64,000 nucleotides of DNA from Billgrantia lactosivorans (lineage in GTDB: Bacteria > Pseudomonadota > Gammaproteobacteria > Pseudomonadales > Halomonadaceae), in NCBI RefSeq assembly GCF_003254665.1, contig NZ_QHGY01000004.1:1-64000 (forward strand), in the 5' to 3' direction. Within the stretch, counting starts at the first letter, position 1. The number at the start of each line of letters is the position of its first letter. The notes below the pieces were generated by a model that had not been told where the DNA came from, searched no databases, and saw only the letters and a program-made list of their open reading frames with translations. This document shows positions 23,943-32,206 of this stretch, one piece after another. Both the position numbers and the translations under genes were made by a program.

Positions 23943-24527
23943 TCAGCGACGCTTCAGGAAATTGGCCAGCAGCTCGTGTCCCTGACGGGTCAGGATCGAC
24001 TCCGGATGGAACTGCACGCCCTCGATATCCAGTTCACGATGGCGCAGCCCCATGATCAGGCCGGGCGTAACGTCGTCCTGGTCGGTCCAGGCCGTCACCT
24101 CGAGGCAGTCGGGCAGGCTCTCGGCTGCGACCACCAGGGAATGATAGCGCGTCACCTCGAGCGGGTCCTCGAGGCCGGCGAACACGCCCTGGCCGCGATG
24201 GCGAATGCGCGAGGTCTTGCCATGCATTACCTGGGGCGCACGCCCCACCTTGCCGCCGAAGACCTGACCGATCGCCTGGTGGCCCAGGCAGATGCCGAGG
24301 ATCGGCAGGCGCCCGGCGAAGTGCTCGATGGCCGAGAGCGAGATGCCGGCCTCGTTGGGCGTGCAGGGTCCCGGCGAGATCACCAGGTGGCTCGGCGCCA
24401 GCGCCTCGATCTCTTCCAGCGTGATGGCATCGTTGCGATAGGTGGCCACGTCGGCCCCCAGTTCGCCCAGATACTGCACGACATTGAAGGTGAAGCTGTC
24501 GTAATTGTCGATCATCAGCACGGACAT
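23943..24527 (-). CDS. trpG: Anthranilate synthase glutamine amidotransferase TrpG
   Basis: 194-residue class I glutamine amidotransferase. The nucleophile Cys80 is in [11 protein letters not shown] and the His/Glu pair is in GVQFHPES near residue 172. It supplies ammonia to TrpE (encoded 1.4 kb away, same strand) and, because no other pabA-like gene is visible, probably to PabB as well. First structural gene of trpGDC; its 5' leader contains the attenuator at 24607-24713. Confidence 0.96.
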   Translation of the reverse strand: MSVLMIDNYDSFTFNVVQYLGELGADVATYRNDAITLEEIEALAPSHLVISPGPCTPNEAGISLSAIEHFAGRLPILGICLGHQAIGQVFGGKVGRAPQVMHGKTSRIRHRGQGVFAGLEDPLEVTRYHSLVVAAESLPDCLEVTAWTDQDDVTPGLIMGLRHRELDIEGVQFHPESILTRQGHELLANFLKRR

Positions 24528-24606
24528 GGCGTAGGGTCCTGTTCAAGCGATTCTTTCACGGTATCTCGGGTTGCTCGGCCAGCCGTGCAGGGTCTGCTTC
24601 GGATAC

Positions 24607-24629
24607 AAAAAAGCCGCCCCGACGGCGGC
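24607..24629 (-). terminator. trp attenuator terminator hairpin
   Basis: On the minus strand GCCGCC, a short loop and GGCGGC are followed by six T residues: a rho-independent terminator located upstream of trpG, not downstream of a gene. RNA from 24650-24656 (GGCGGCA) can pair with 24624-24630 (TGCCGCC) instead, giving a mutually exclusive antiterminator. Together with the trpL peptide this is the classic ribosome-mediated attenuation layout. Confidence 0.85.
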
Positions 24630-24662
24630 ATTTTCTTCAGTCGTCAGCGTGCCGCCCCTCGC

Positions 24663-24713
24663 TCAGGAGCGCCACCACTGGATCGAATTCGGCATGTGGA
24701 CGTTTGCGTTCAT
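24663..24713 (-). CDS. trpL: trp operon leader peptide
   Basis: A 16-residue open frame, MNANVHMPNSIQWWRS, ends with two adjacent Trp codons three codons before the stop. It precedes the attenuator hairpin by about 34 bases and trpG by about 135. A ribosome stalled on the tandem Trp codons would mask the GCGCTCC segment and let GGGGCGGC (24651-24658) pair with the first arm of the terminator, allowing transcription into trpGDC. The Shine-Dalgarno is poor, and an internal Met gives an alternative start at 24695. Confidence 0.8.
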   Translation of the reverse strand: MNANVHMPNSIQWWRS

Positions 24714-24871
24714 GTCGCAATAGTGCCGCCGTGGCGGCGGGGCTGTCAACGCAAGATGGCGGCGCGGCGCGTTGTCGGCCGCAGTGGAGCCGGTCGCCGC
24801 CGCGGCTGGCAAGCCACCCCCCCAATCTCTATCATCGGAGCACGTGCGCAACCGCTATAAGGAGATTGACG
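24714..24871. other. Divergent promoter region, trpL and metal receptor gene
   Basis: This GC-rich stretch separates leftward trpL from a rightward metal-binding protein gene. It holds a TATCAT -10-like box at 24830-24835 for the rightward gene and a TTGACA (minus strand, about 24741-24746) that is probably too near trpL to be its -35. No Fur-, Zur- or MntR-like AT-rich box is apparent. Confidence 0.4.
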
Positions 24872-25831
24872 ATGCGCTTTCCCCGCCGTGCCTGTGCCTG
24901 GCTGGCTCTACCTGTCGCCGCCATGCTCGGTGGCGTCTCATCAGCCGCAGCCAATCCCAAGGTGGTCGCGAGTTTTTCGGTCCTTGGCGATCTGGTCAAT
25001 CAGGTCGGGGGTAACGATATCGAACTGGTGGTACTGGCACCCCACGGTGCCGAAGTGCACGACTGGGAACTGACACCGGACAGCTTCATCGCCCTGGAGG
25101 ACGCCGACCTCATCTTCTACAACGGCTACCAGCTCGAGCAGTGGATGCGTCAGGTACACGCCACGGTGGGCAACCGGGCACCGCTGGTGGCGCTTGCCGA
25201 GGCGACGGAATTCCCGACCCAGCCGATCATCACCGGCGAATTAACCGGCGAACCGGACCCGCACCTGTGGATGGACCCTCGCGCGGTCGCGGCCTACATG
25301 CAGGAGATTGCCGATCAACTGGCCGAGCTGCATCCCCAGGCGGCCGACAACTTCCAGGCCAGGGCCAGTGCCGCCCAGGAGAAGCTCGCCGCGCTGCACG
25401 ACGAGGTGAGCGAATTGCTGGCGGCGATTCCCGAGGAGCAGCGGATCCTGATCACGACCGAGGCGGCATTCGTCTATTTCGCCGACGCCTACGGCTTTCG
25501 CCATGACGGGGTCTGGGGCAGCAACCTCGAGGTCGAAGGCTCGCCCCCCCAGGCCCAGCGTATCGTCGAGCGGGTCGAGGAGGCCCGTCCGGTCGCGCTG
25601 TTCTGGGAGAGCACTCGGTCGGACCGCGACATCCGCGTGATTGCCTCCGAGACGGATAGTGCGACTGCCGGCCCGCTCTACGTCGATTCCCTCGGCGAGC
25701 CCGATGGTGACGCCTCGAATTACGTCGCCATGATGCGCCACAACGCCAGGCTGATTCGCCGCGCCCTGCTCGAAGAGGCACCGGATGAAAAGGATCCCGA
25801 ACGGGACCAGGACACCAGCGAGGACGGGTGA
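24872..25831 (+). CDS. Metal ABC transporter substrate-binding protein (Mn/Fe/Zn type), orphan
   Basis: 319-residue periplasmic receptor of the cluster 9 (ZnuA/MntC/PsaA) family with a signal peptide (to about SSAAA, residue 26). Candidate metal ligands are conserved: His in GAEVHDWELTP near residue 62, His in EPDPHLWMD near 131, Glu in TTEAAF near 196, and Asp in YVDSLGEPDG near 271. The set His-His-Glu-Asp, with no His-rich loop, favours manganese or iron over zinc. The C-terminus is an acidic tail. AAGGAG precedes the start. No permease or ATPase gene is adjacent; it is wedged between trpE and trpGDC on the opposite strand. Confidence 0.88.
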   Translation: MRFPRRACAWLALPVAAMLGGVSSAAANPKVVASFSVLGDLVNQVGGNDIELVVLAPHGAEVHDWELTPDSFIALEDADLIFYNGYQLEQWMRQVHATVGNRAPLVALAEATEFPTQPIITGELTGEPDPHLWMDPRAVAAYMQEIADQLAELHPQAADNFQARASAAQEKLAALHDEVSELLAAIPEEQRILITTEAAFVYFADAYGFRHDGVWGSNLEVEGSPPQAQRIVERVEEARPVALFWESTRSDRDIRVIASETDSATAGPLYVDSLGEPDGDASNYVAMMRHNARLIRRALLEEAPDEKDPERDQDTSEDG

Positions 25832-25848
25832 ACGCCAGCCCGACTGCA

Positions 25849-25888
25849 AGCGGCCCTGGCCTCCGATCACCCGCAGAACAGGGCCGCT
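25849..25888. terminator. Convergent terminator between metal receptor and trpE
   Basis: A perfect 10-bp inverted repeat (AGCGGCCCTG and its complement) with a 20-base loop lies between two convergent stop codons. There is no T-run, so it is a likely but unproven bidirectional terminator. Confidence 0.45.
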
Positions 25889-25903
25889 GTCGCGCAAGGA
25901 CAC

Positions 25904-27391
25904 CTAGAGGTTGTCCAGCCCTCTCTCGGCCATGGCCACCGCACGGAAGATGGCGCGCCCCTTGTTGAGGGTCTCCTGCCACTCGAGTTCGGGCACGGAG
26001 TCGGCAACCACGCCGGCCCCGGCCTGCACATGAAGCTCGCCGTCCTTGATCACCGCCGTGCGGATGGCGATCGCGGTGTCCATGTTGCCGTGCCACGACA
26101 GGTAGCCGACCGCGCCGGAGTAGATGCCGCGCTTGACCGGCTCGAGCTCATCGATGATCTCCATGGCGCGGATCTTGGGTGCCCCCGACAGGGTGCCGGC
26201 GGGAAAGGTGGCGCGTAGCACGTCCATGGCGGAAAAGCCCGGCTTGAGCCGCCCGGTGACGTTGGAGACGATGTGCATCACATGGGAATAGCGCTCCACG
26301 GCCATCTGGTCGGTGACCTGTACCGAGCCCGTCTCGCAGATCCGCCCCACGTCGTTGCGCCCCAGGTCGATCAGCATGAGGTGCTCGGCGATCTCCTTGG
26401 GATCGGCCAGCAGCTCGGCCTCGAGCGCACGATCCTCCTCCTCGGTCTTGCCGCGCACGCGGGTGCCGGCGATCGGGCGCACCGTGACCTCGCCGTCCTC
26501 GAGCCGAGTGAGGATCTCGGGGGAGGAGCCCACCACATGGTGATCGCCCAGGTTGAAGAAGAACATGTAGGGCGAGGGGTTGAGGCTGCGCAGCGCGCGG
26601 TAGAGGTCGAGCGGCGGCGCCTGGTAGGGGATCGACATGCGCTGCGAGGGCACGCACTGCATCACGTCGCCGGCCAGCACGTACTCCTTGATTCTCTCCA
26701 CCGCCGCCTTGAAGCCGGTCTCGGTGAAGCCCGAGGTGAAGTGGCCCTCCTCCACCGCACTGCGCCCGCTGCCGGGGCTCGCGGCATTGACGACCGCCGT
26801 GCGCAGACGCCGCTCGAGGCTCTCGAGCCGCGCCAAGGCTGCGGCATGGGCATCCACGCTGGTCGGGTCGGCATGGGTCCATAGCGTCAACCGGCCCGAA
26901 AGGTTGTCGAATACCACCAGTTCGTCGCACACCATCAGCAGGATGTCCGGCACGCCCAGCGGATCGGGCTTCTCGACGCCACGCAGACGCGGTTCGATGT
27001 AGCGGATGGTGTCGTAGCCGAAATAGCCCACCAGGCCGCCGTCGAAGCGCGGCTGGTCGTCGAGGTCGGGCACGCGGAAACGCGCCTGGAACTGCTCGAT
27101 CCAGGCCAGCGGGTCCTCCACCTCCACGCGCTCGAGGCATTCGCCTTGGCGAAAGTGGCTGACGCGGAAGCCGCGCACTTCGATCCGCTCCTGGCACGGC
27201 AGCCCGATGATCGAGTAGCGCCCCCATTTCTCGCCGCCCTGCACCGATTCGAGCAGGAAGGTCCAGGGCTCGTCGGCCAGCTTCAGGTAGGTGGAGAGCG
27301 GCGTGTCGAGGTCGGCGAGCACCTCGCGGGTGACGGGAATGCGGTTGTAGCCGGCCTCGGCCAGCGCGCGGAAACGTTCGGGAGTCATCAT
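25904..27391 (-). CDS. trpE: Anthranilate synthase component I TrpE
   Basis: 495-residue chorismate-using enzyme. The N-terminal LLES segment (in [17 protein letters not shown]) is the tryptophan feedback site, and the motif PIAGTRVRG has Ala where PabB has Lys, which confirms Trp[12 protein letters not shown] and [16 protein letters not shown] complete the active site. GAGGAA precedes the ATG. It follows gph on the same strand, as in pseudomonads, but trpGDC is separated from it by an opposed metal-receptor gene. A short upstream frame ending Trp-Arg-Trp-stop may be a leader peptide. Confidence 0.96.
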   Translation of the reverse strand: MMTPERFRALAEAGYNRIPVTREVLADLDTPLSTYLKLADEPWTFLLESVQGGEKWGRYSIIGLPCQERIEVRGFRVSHFRQGECLERVEVEDPLAWIEQFQARFRVPDLDDQPRFDGGLVGYFGYDTIRYIEPRLRGVEKPDPLGVPDILLMVCDELVVFDNLSGRLTLWTHADPTSVDAHAAALARLESLERRLRTAVVNAASPGSGRSAVEEGHFTSGFTETGFKAAVERIKEYVLAGDVMQCVPSQRMSIPYQAPPLDLYRALRSLNPSPYMFFFNLGDHHVVGSSPEILTRLEDGEVTVRPIAGTRVRGKTEEEDRALEAELLADPKEIAEHLMLIDLGRNDVGRICETGSVQVTDQMAVERYSHVMHIVSNVTGRLKPGFSAMDVLRATFPAGTLSGAPKIRAMEIIDELEPVKRGIYSGAVGYLSWHGNMDTAIAIRTAVIKDGELHVQAGAGVVADSVPELEWQETLNKGRAIFRAVAMAERGLDNL

Positions 27392-27451
27392 GACCGGTTC
27401 CTCGGATACGACGGTGACGGGAGGGAAAGCGTCAGGGGGTGTCGGCGAGCC

Positions 27452-27559
27452 TCACCATCGCCAGCTGGCAGGCTGGCCAGCCAACGGCACCGTCGAGGTG
27501 GCGGCCCACAACAGGCTGTTTCGTTCAGAGGAGGGGTCATGCAGCATCGTGCTGTCCAT
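27452..27559 (-). CDS. Candidate trpE leader peptide
   Basis: A 35-codon frame between gph and trpE ends ASWRW-stop, with a further Trp at position 18. It stops 60 bases before trpE and is preceded by a GCGGGAC sequence. Stem-forming repeats (GGCTGGCCAGCC, GCCAGCTGGC, GGCGA/TCGCC) overlap its end. There is no T-run, so a canonical attenuator is not evident; the Trp-rich end could be coincidence in GC-rich DNA. Confidence 0.3.
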   Translation of the reverse strand: MDSTMLHDPSSERNSLLWAATSTVPLAGQPASWRW

Positions 27560-27628
27560 CGAAGCGTGTCCCGCAGGATAGGCAAACGGTATGAAACCGA
27601 GGTCATTGACAGGGCTAGAGAATCGACC

Positions 27629-28294
27629 CTAAACGAGTTCCGCCAGTGAATCAACCAGCGCATCCGGCCGGCTGTCGCGGATCGGCTCGCCGTGGTTGTA
27701 CCCATAGGGCACCGCCAGGGTGCGGAAACCGGCGGCCCGGCCGGCGGCCACGTCATGGCGCGAGTCGCCCACCATCAGGCAGGCCCGAGGAGGCTGTCGG
27801 AAATGCGCGGCCACGTGCAGCAACGGTGCCGGGTCGGGCTTCTTCTGCGGCAGGCTGTCGCCGCCCAGCCAGAGCGCGAAATGTCGCTCGAGGCCGAACT
27901 GAGACAGGATCGGCCGAATGAAGGCGAACGGCTTGTTGGTCACCAGCACCAGCGGCAGCTCCCGCCCACGCAGCGCGTCCAGGCACTCGCGCACCCCCGG
28001 GTAGAGCTGGGTGCGAGAGCCGGGGTCGCGCCCGTAGTGCTCGAGAAAGGCCTCATGGCCGCGGGCCAGGAGCGCCTCACCGGGTGGGCCGCCCGCTGCA
28101 TGGGCCAGCGCCCTTTCCATCAACTTGAGCGAGCCGTTGCCCACCCAGTCGCGCACCCGCGCCTCGCCGGCCGGTGGCAGACCGAGCGCGTCGAGGGCGG
28201 CATCCACGGCCACGGCGAGGTCGGGTACCGAATCGACCAGGGTGCCGTCGAGGTCGAAGGTGACCAGACGAATATCGGTGAGGATCGGGTGCAT
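27629..28294 (-). CDS. gph: Phosphoglycolate phosphatase Gph
   Basis: 221-residue HAD-superfamily hydrolase. Motif I is TFDLDGTLVDS near residue 11 (nucleophile and acid Asp), motif II is VLVTNKP near residue 117, and motif IV is MVGDSRHDVAAGRAAG near residue 172. Gph removes 2-phosphoglycolate formed from DNA 3' ends or RuBisCO-like reactions. The rpe-gph-trpE order is common in gammaproteobacteria. Here a sorbosone-dehydrogenase paralogue and a GIY-YIG gene lie between rpe and gph. The Shine-Dalgarno is weak. Confidence 0.93.
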   Translation of the reverse strand: MHPILTDIRLVTFDLDGTLVDSVPDLAVAVDAALDALGLPPAGEARVRDWVGNGSLKLMERALAHAAGGPPGEALLARGHEAFLEHYGRDPGSRTQLYPGVRECLDALRGRELPLVLVTNKPFAFIRPILSQFGLERHFALWLGGDSLPQKKPDPAPLLHVAAHFRQPPRACLMVGDSRHDVAAGRAAGFRTLAVPYGYNHGEPIRDSRPDALVDSLAELV

Positions 28295-28474
28295 GGGAAT
28301 GCCGGACGGGCCCTCGCGGTTGGTAGCGGAAAGATGCCGGCATGGTACCCGGCCGCGAGGGCGATGCCTACTTCGCCGCCGGGGGGCCGCGACGAGAAGG
28401 CGCCCCCTCGCCCGGCCCCCGCCTGACAATCCCGTGCTGGCAAGCGCCCTTCCTGCCCGGGCCATGCGTCGATC

Positions 28475-29758
28475 TCACTCCTCGTCGGGCTGGGCGGGCT
28501 CCCGGTAGGAGATGCGGTAGAGCGCACCGGCCAGGTCGTCGGAGACCAGCAGCGAGCCGTCGCGCAGTTGGGCAACATCCACCGGTCGTCCCAGATACTC
28601 GCCGTTCTCGTCGAGCCAGCCCTCGGCGAAGGGCACGGTGTCGCCGGTCACGTTGCCCTCGGCATCGACCGGGGTAAACATGACGCGGGCACCGATGGGC
28701 TCGGTGCGGTTCCAGGAGCCGTGCTGGGCGGAGAAGATGCCGCCCCGATACTCCTCGGGGAACATCCTGCCGGTGTAGAACATCATCCCCAGGTCGGCCG
28801 CATGGGCGTCGGTCTCCACCACCGGGAAGACGACGTCTTCCGGCACCTCATCGTTCTTGTACTCGTTGGTGCGCACGTCGCCGCCGCCATACCAGGGGAA
28901 GCCGAAGTTCTGGCCGGCGGCGGTCTGGCGATTGATCTCTCCCGGCGGAATGTCGTCGCCCATGCCGTCCACCTGGTTGTCGGTGAACCACAGCTCGCCG
29001 GTCTCGGGGTGGAAGTCCTGGCCCACCGAGTTGCGGATGCCGTAGCTGTAGACCTCGCGACCGCTGCCGTCCTGCCCGACACGGATGATGCCGCCGATGC
29101 CGACCTCGTTGAACGTTTCCATGTGCTCTTCGGGCGGCACGTTGTAAGGCTGGCCCAGGGAGATATAGAGCTTGCCGTCCGGACCGACGTCGCAGACGCG
29201 CGCCGTGTGGTTGTAGCTGACGAACTCCTCGGGGATGAGTTCGCCACCGGCGATAACCGGCACGGCCACCACGTCGGGGCTCTCGTAGAAGAATTCCGCC
29301 GCCGGGTAGGCCAGCACGCGATTCTGCTCGGCGATGTAGAGCACGCCGTCCTGCGAGAAGCAGGGCCCGTTGGGGATCGCCTTGGCCAGCGACGGGGCGA
29401 AGTTCTTCACCTCGTCGGCGACCCGGTTCTTGCTGCGATCCGTCACCGCCCACACCTCCTTCTTGCGGGTGCCGACGAAGGTGACCACTCCCTGGGGGCC
29501 GACCGCCATGTGGCGGGCATCGGGCACCAGGGCGTAGAGCTCGATGGAGAAGCCTTCCGGCAGGCGAATGCGCTGCAACGTCTGGCGGATCGCCTCGGCG
29601 GCCGGGCCATTCTGCTCGACGGTGATGAAGTCGGTGGTACCGGTCGTCTGGAAGGCGCCGAGACGCTCGAGGGTATCGTCGTCGGCGGCCTGGGCAGGGG
29701 CGAGGGAGAGTGCCACCGCCGCGGCGGCGACACCCGCAGAGAGGGCGTTCTTGTCCAT
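28475..29758 (-). CDS. Sorbosone dehydrogenase-like PQQ beta-propeller protein (paralogue)
   Basis: 427-residue predicted periplasmic protein related to the one at 20094: both carry LPEGFS or LPDGFS near the N-terminus, a FHPETGELWFTDN segment, and an SWNRTEP/SWNRT turn. A signal peptide (MDKNALSAG to PAQAA, about 25 residues) is present. Family members are soluble aldose or aldehyde dehydrogenases using PQQ; substrate and cofactor are unproven here. Unlike the first copy, no cytochrome gene follows. CGGAGG precedes the ATG. It interrupts the usual rpe-gph neighbourhood. Confidence 0.83.
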   Translation of the reverse strand: MDKNALSAGVAAAAVALSLAPAQAADDDTLERLGAFQTTGTTDFITVEQNGPAAEAIRQTLQRIRLPEGFSIELYALVPDARHMAVGPQGVVTFVGTRKKEVWAVTDRSKNRVADEVKNFAPSLAKAIPNGPCFSQDGVLYIAEQNRVLAYPAAEFFYESPDVVAVPVIAGGELIPEEFVSYNHTARVCDVGPDGKLYISLGQPYNVPPEEHMETFNEVGIGGIIRVGQDGSGREVYSYGIRNSVGQDFHPETGELWFTDNQVDGMGDDIPPGEINRQTAAGQNFGFPWYGGGDVRTNEYKNDEVPEDVVFPVVETDAHAADLGMMFYTGRMFPEEYRGGIFSAQHGSWNRTEPIGARVMFTPVDAEGNVTGDTVPFAEGWLDENGEYLGRPVDVAQLRDGSLLVSDDLAGALYRISYREPAQPDEE

Positions 29759-29929
29759 TGTTGTGGCCTCCGGTCACGGGTCGGGATCGACCTGTAACAG
29801 TGAGTAAAGCAGGTCCCGAAGAAGCGTCAAGTCGTCACTCTGCCCCTTCGCGGGAGCCGCTCGCTCGGCGCAGGCCGCACTGATCGAGCGCTTACCTCCG
29901 GCCGCCCCTCAAGCGGCATGGCCCCGCCG

Positions 29930-30202
29930 TTACGGGCTGCCGCGGCGGGACAGCCAGGCCCGCTTGTCCGTGGCGGAGAGCCGCTTCACCACTGCCTCGA
30001 GGCGCAGCGCCTCGCTGCGGCTGCCCACCGCCTCCTGATGGCGCAGCAGCAGCGGCCCGCGGCCGCGCAGCGCCTTGGCGCCACGCCCGGCCGCGTGCTC
30101 CGCGAGGCGCCGCGCGACGTCGGTGGTAATGCCGGTATAGAGCGCCCCGCCGGCGGTCTCGACGACGTAGAGATACCAGCAGGGGGACGAGGGCGAGCTC
30201 AC
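29930..30202 (-). CDS. GIY-YIG nuclease-superfamily protein (UPF0213/YhbQ-like)
   Basis: 90-residue single-domain GIY-YIG protein: [18 protein letters not shown] carries the two half-motifs, RRLAEH the conserved Arg, and [15 protein letters not shown] the Glu. Members resemble E. coli YhbQ; roles in DNA repair or nuclease activity are suggested, not settled. It starts with GTG inside the stop of rpe (the bases GTGA are shared), so translation is coupled to rpe. A longer gap follows before the next gene on the same strand. Confidence 0.87.
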   Translation of the reverse strand: MSSPSSPCWYLYVVETAGGALYTGITTDVARRLAEHAAGRGAKALRGRGPLLLRHQEAVGSRSEALRLEAVVKRLSATDKRAWLSRRGSP

Positions 30203-30900
30203 CGCACCATGGCGAGCTGCTCGCGGAAGGCGCGCATGACGCTGTCGTAGCGATGCGGGTCACCATCGCGGCCGGCCTGGAACACCGCCGAGCCGGCGAC
30301 GAAGGTATCGGCCCCGGCTCGAGCGATCTCGGCGATGTTGTCGACCTTGACGCCGCCGTCGATCTCGAGGCGAATGTCGCGCCCCGAGGCCTCGATGCGG
30401 CGGCGCGCCTCGCGCAGCTTGTCGAGCGTGCCCGGGATGAAGGCCTGGCCGCCGAAGCCGGGGTTGACGCTCATCAGCAGGATCATGTCGACCTTGTCCA
30501 TCACGTAGTCGAGGTAGGACAGGGGGGTTGCCGGGTTGAACACCAGACCGGCCAGACAGCCGCCGCTGCGGATCAGCTGCAGCGAGCGATCGATATGCTC
30601 CGAGGCCTCGGGGTGGAAGGTGATGTAGGTCGCCCCGGCCTCGATGAAGTCGCCGATCAGCCGATCCACCGGCTTGACCATCAGGTGGGCGTCGATGGGG
30701 GCGGTGACGCCGTGCCTGCGCAGCGCCTGGCACACCATGGGACCGATGGTCAGGTTGGGCACGTAGTGGTTGTCCATCACGTCGAAGTGGACGATGTCCG
30801 CCCCGGCGGCCAGCACGTTGTCCACCTCCTCGCCCAGGCGGGCGAAGTCGGCGGAGAGGATGGAGGGGGCGATCAGGAAGTCGCGGTTCGGGTCGCTCAT
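30199..30900 (-). CDS. rpe: Ribulose-phosphate 3-epimerase Rpe
   Basis: 233-residue TIM-barrel enzyme interconverting ribulose-5-phosphate and xylulose-5-phosphate. The family start [14 protein letters not shown] and the metal-binding [23 protein letters not shown] and [12 protein letters not shown] segments, and the phosphate site GSAVF, are intact. Two ATG codons are possible, at 30900 and at 30915; neither has a strong ribosome binding site, and the shorter form fits homologues better. It overlaps the GIY-YIG start by four bases. Confidence 0.95.
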   Translation of the reverse strand: MSDPNRDFLIAPSILSADFARLGEEVDNVLAAGADIVHFDVMDNHYVPNLTIGPMVCQALRRHGVTAPIDAHLMVKPVDRLIGDFIEAGATYITFHPEASEHIDRSLQLIRSGGCLAGLVFNPATPLSYLDYVMDKVDMILLMSVNPGFGGQAFIPGTLDKLREARRRIEASGRDIRLEIDGGVKVDNIAEIARAGADTFVAGSAVFQAGRDGDPHRYDSVMRAFREQLAMVR

Positions 30901-30934
30901 CGAAAAATCAGCCATCGCACGGTAAAGAGAGGCG

Positions 30935-31393
30935 TCATGTTACCAGACTGTCCCGATGACGGGGCGCACGGCGCTCCCAGGCCATCAGGATCTCGTTCTC
31001 GCCGCTGAGCGGCTCGCGGCGCTCCTCGACGACCTGGAACCCCAGCCGGCGGTAAAAGGAGACCGCGCGCACGTTGCGCGAGTAGACGCACAGGGTGATG
31101 CGCTCGCGCTGCCCCATGGCATGCGCCATCAGGTGGGTGCCATGGCCGAAGCTCTGCACCTCGGGGTCGATGAACAGCGCCTCCAGGTGATCGCCGTTTA
31201 GCGCAGCGAAGCCGATGGGGCGATCGGCCGCCTCGAGCACGAAGGTTTCCGCCCCGGGCAGGTAAAGGCGCGCCATGTCGTCGGCACGCTCGTGCCAGAA
31301 GCTCGCGGGGATGAAGTCGTGAGCGAGCAACGAGGCACGCAGCCAGATGTCGACGAGCTGCGGTATGTCCTCGATGTTGGCGGGGCGTATCAT
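30935..31393 (-). CDS. GNAT family N-acetyltransferase (YjaB/YiaC-like)
   Basis: 152-residue GNAT protein resembling the E. coli YjaB/YiaC group: [14 protein letters not shown] near the N-terminus, then [22 protein letters not shown] carrying the acetyl-CoA loop (Q-x-x-G-x-G variant), and [13 protein letters not shown]. The acceptor is unknown. It lies 34 bases upstream of rpe on the same strand and may be cotranscribed with it. Confidence 0.85.
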   Translation of the reverse strand: MIRPANIEDIPQLVDIWLRASLLAHDFIPASFWHERADDMARLYLPGAETFVLEAADRPIGFAALNGDHLEALFIDPEVQSFGHGTHLMAHAMGQRERITLCVYSRNVRAVSFYRRLGFQVVEERREPLSGENEILMAWERRAPRHRDSLVT

Positions 31394-31492
31394 CGGCGTC
31401 TCCCTAAGGCGAGAGGCGTAAAGCGGGAAACCCCCAGTGTAACCGCTTCATCGCGCCAAGGCGCAACGCTGTTGCCCTCCGGCACCTGACGA

Positions 31493-31498
31493 TATACT
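31493..31498 (+). promoter_or_regulatory. -10 element of the YajG-like lipoprotein gene
   Basis: TATACT lies 62 bases before the start codon at 31561 in the short divergent spacer. The -35 is poor (CTGTTG or TTGCCC with sub-optimal spacing), so this is a tentative promoter. Confidence 0.35.
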
Positions 31499-31560
31499 GC
31501 GCCAGTGCCGTTAACTCGGGCCATGCCCATGGTCTCGAACGATGACTTCCGGGAGGGAGA

Positions 31561-32151
31561 ATGAACCGACGTCATGCCCTGCGTGCCGCAGCCGCGCTGC
31601 TGGCGACCGCCCTGCTGGCCGGCTGTGCCAGCCCCCACTACCTGCAGTTGAATCCACAGCGCAGCGTTTCGGTGCCACAGGCCGGCAACGGCCAGGCCGT
31701 GACGGTGGCCGCCGCGGACGAGCGCGACGACGACGTGGTCGGCACCCGCACCGGCAGCGCCATGTCCACCGCGGTGATCACGGTCAGCGCCCACGAACTG
31801 GTGCCGCACCTGCAGCGCGAAGCCGAGCGTGCCGTGCGCGACATGGGCTTCTCGCCGACGACCCAGCCCGAGGGCGAGCGCCCCAGCCTGACGCTGACGC
31901 TCAAGCGCCTCGGCTACGAGCGCGGCGACAGCCGGCCGGTCATCGACGAGGCCCGCCTTGAAGCCGTGCTCGAGGTCAAGGTGACCAACCAGGGCAGCAC
32001 CTATACCGGCACCTACACCTCGCGCCGCTCGCAGAGCTATGCCCTGCGCCCGGGCCGCGACGCCAACCGGCGCATGCTCAACGACCTGATCGGCGACGCC
32101 CTCGATCGCGCCTTCAGCGACCCCGAGCTGGCCAGCCTGCTGGCCCGCTGA
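31561..32151 (+). CDS. YajG-family lipoprotein
   Basis: 196-residue lipoprotein: a twin-Arg-like basic start, hydrophobic core and lipobox LLAGC with Cys22. The mature part resembles YajG, an outer- or inner-membrane-anchored protein of unknown function (segments NPQRSV, SAHELVPHLQREAERAV, YTSRRSQSYALRPGRDAN). Residue 23 after the Cys is Ala, so outer-membrane sorting is expected. GGGAGGGAG precedes the ATG. It converges on tpm, with an inverted repeat between the two. Confidence 0.82.
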   Translation: MNRRHALRAAAALLATALLAGCASPHYLQLNPQRSVSVPQAGNGQAVTVAAADERDDDVVGTRTGSAMSTAVITVSAHELVPHLQREAERAVRDMGFSPTTQPEGERPSLTLTLKRLGYERGDSRPVIDEARLEAVLEVKVTNQGSTYTGTYTSRRSQSYALRPGRDANRRMLNDLIGDALDRAFSDPELASLLAR

Positions 32152-32176
32152 GCAATGGCGCTGCCCCCTCCTCGGA

Positions 32177-32205
32177 AAGCGCTGAACGACGAATCGCCAG
32201 CGCTT
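32177..32205. terminator. Inverted repeat between YajG-like gene and tpm
   Basis: AAGCGCTG (32177-32184) and CAGCGCTT (32198-32205) form a perfect 8-bp inverted repeat between two convergent genes. It is a plausible bidirectional terminator without a T-run. Confidence 0.4.
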
Positions 32206-32206
32206 G

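Noticed and set aside
24872..25831. Zinc-specific ZnuA identity for the metal receptor
   Set aside because: The His-rich loop of ZnuA is absent and the ligand set is His-His-Glu-Asp, which fits Mn/Fe receptors better; specificity left open.
27606..27640. Plus-strand TTGACA near the gph stop as a promoter
   Set aside because: No gene lies downstream on the plus strand and no -10 box follows at proper spacing.
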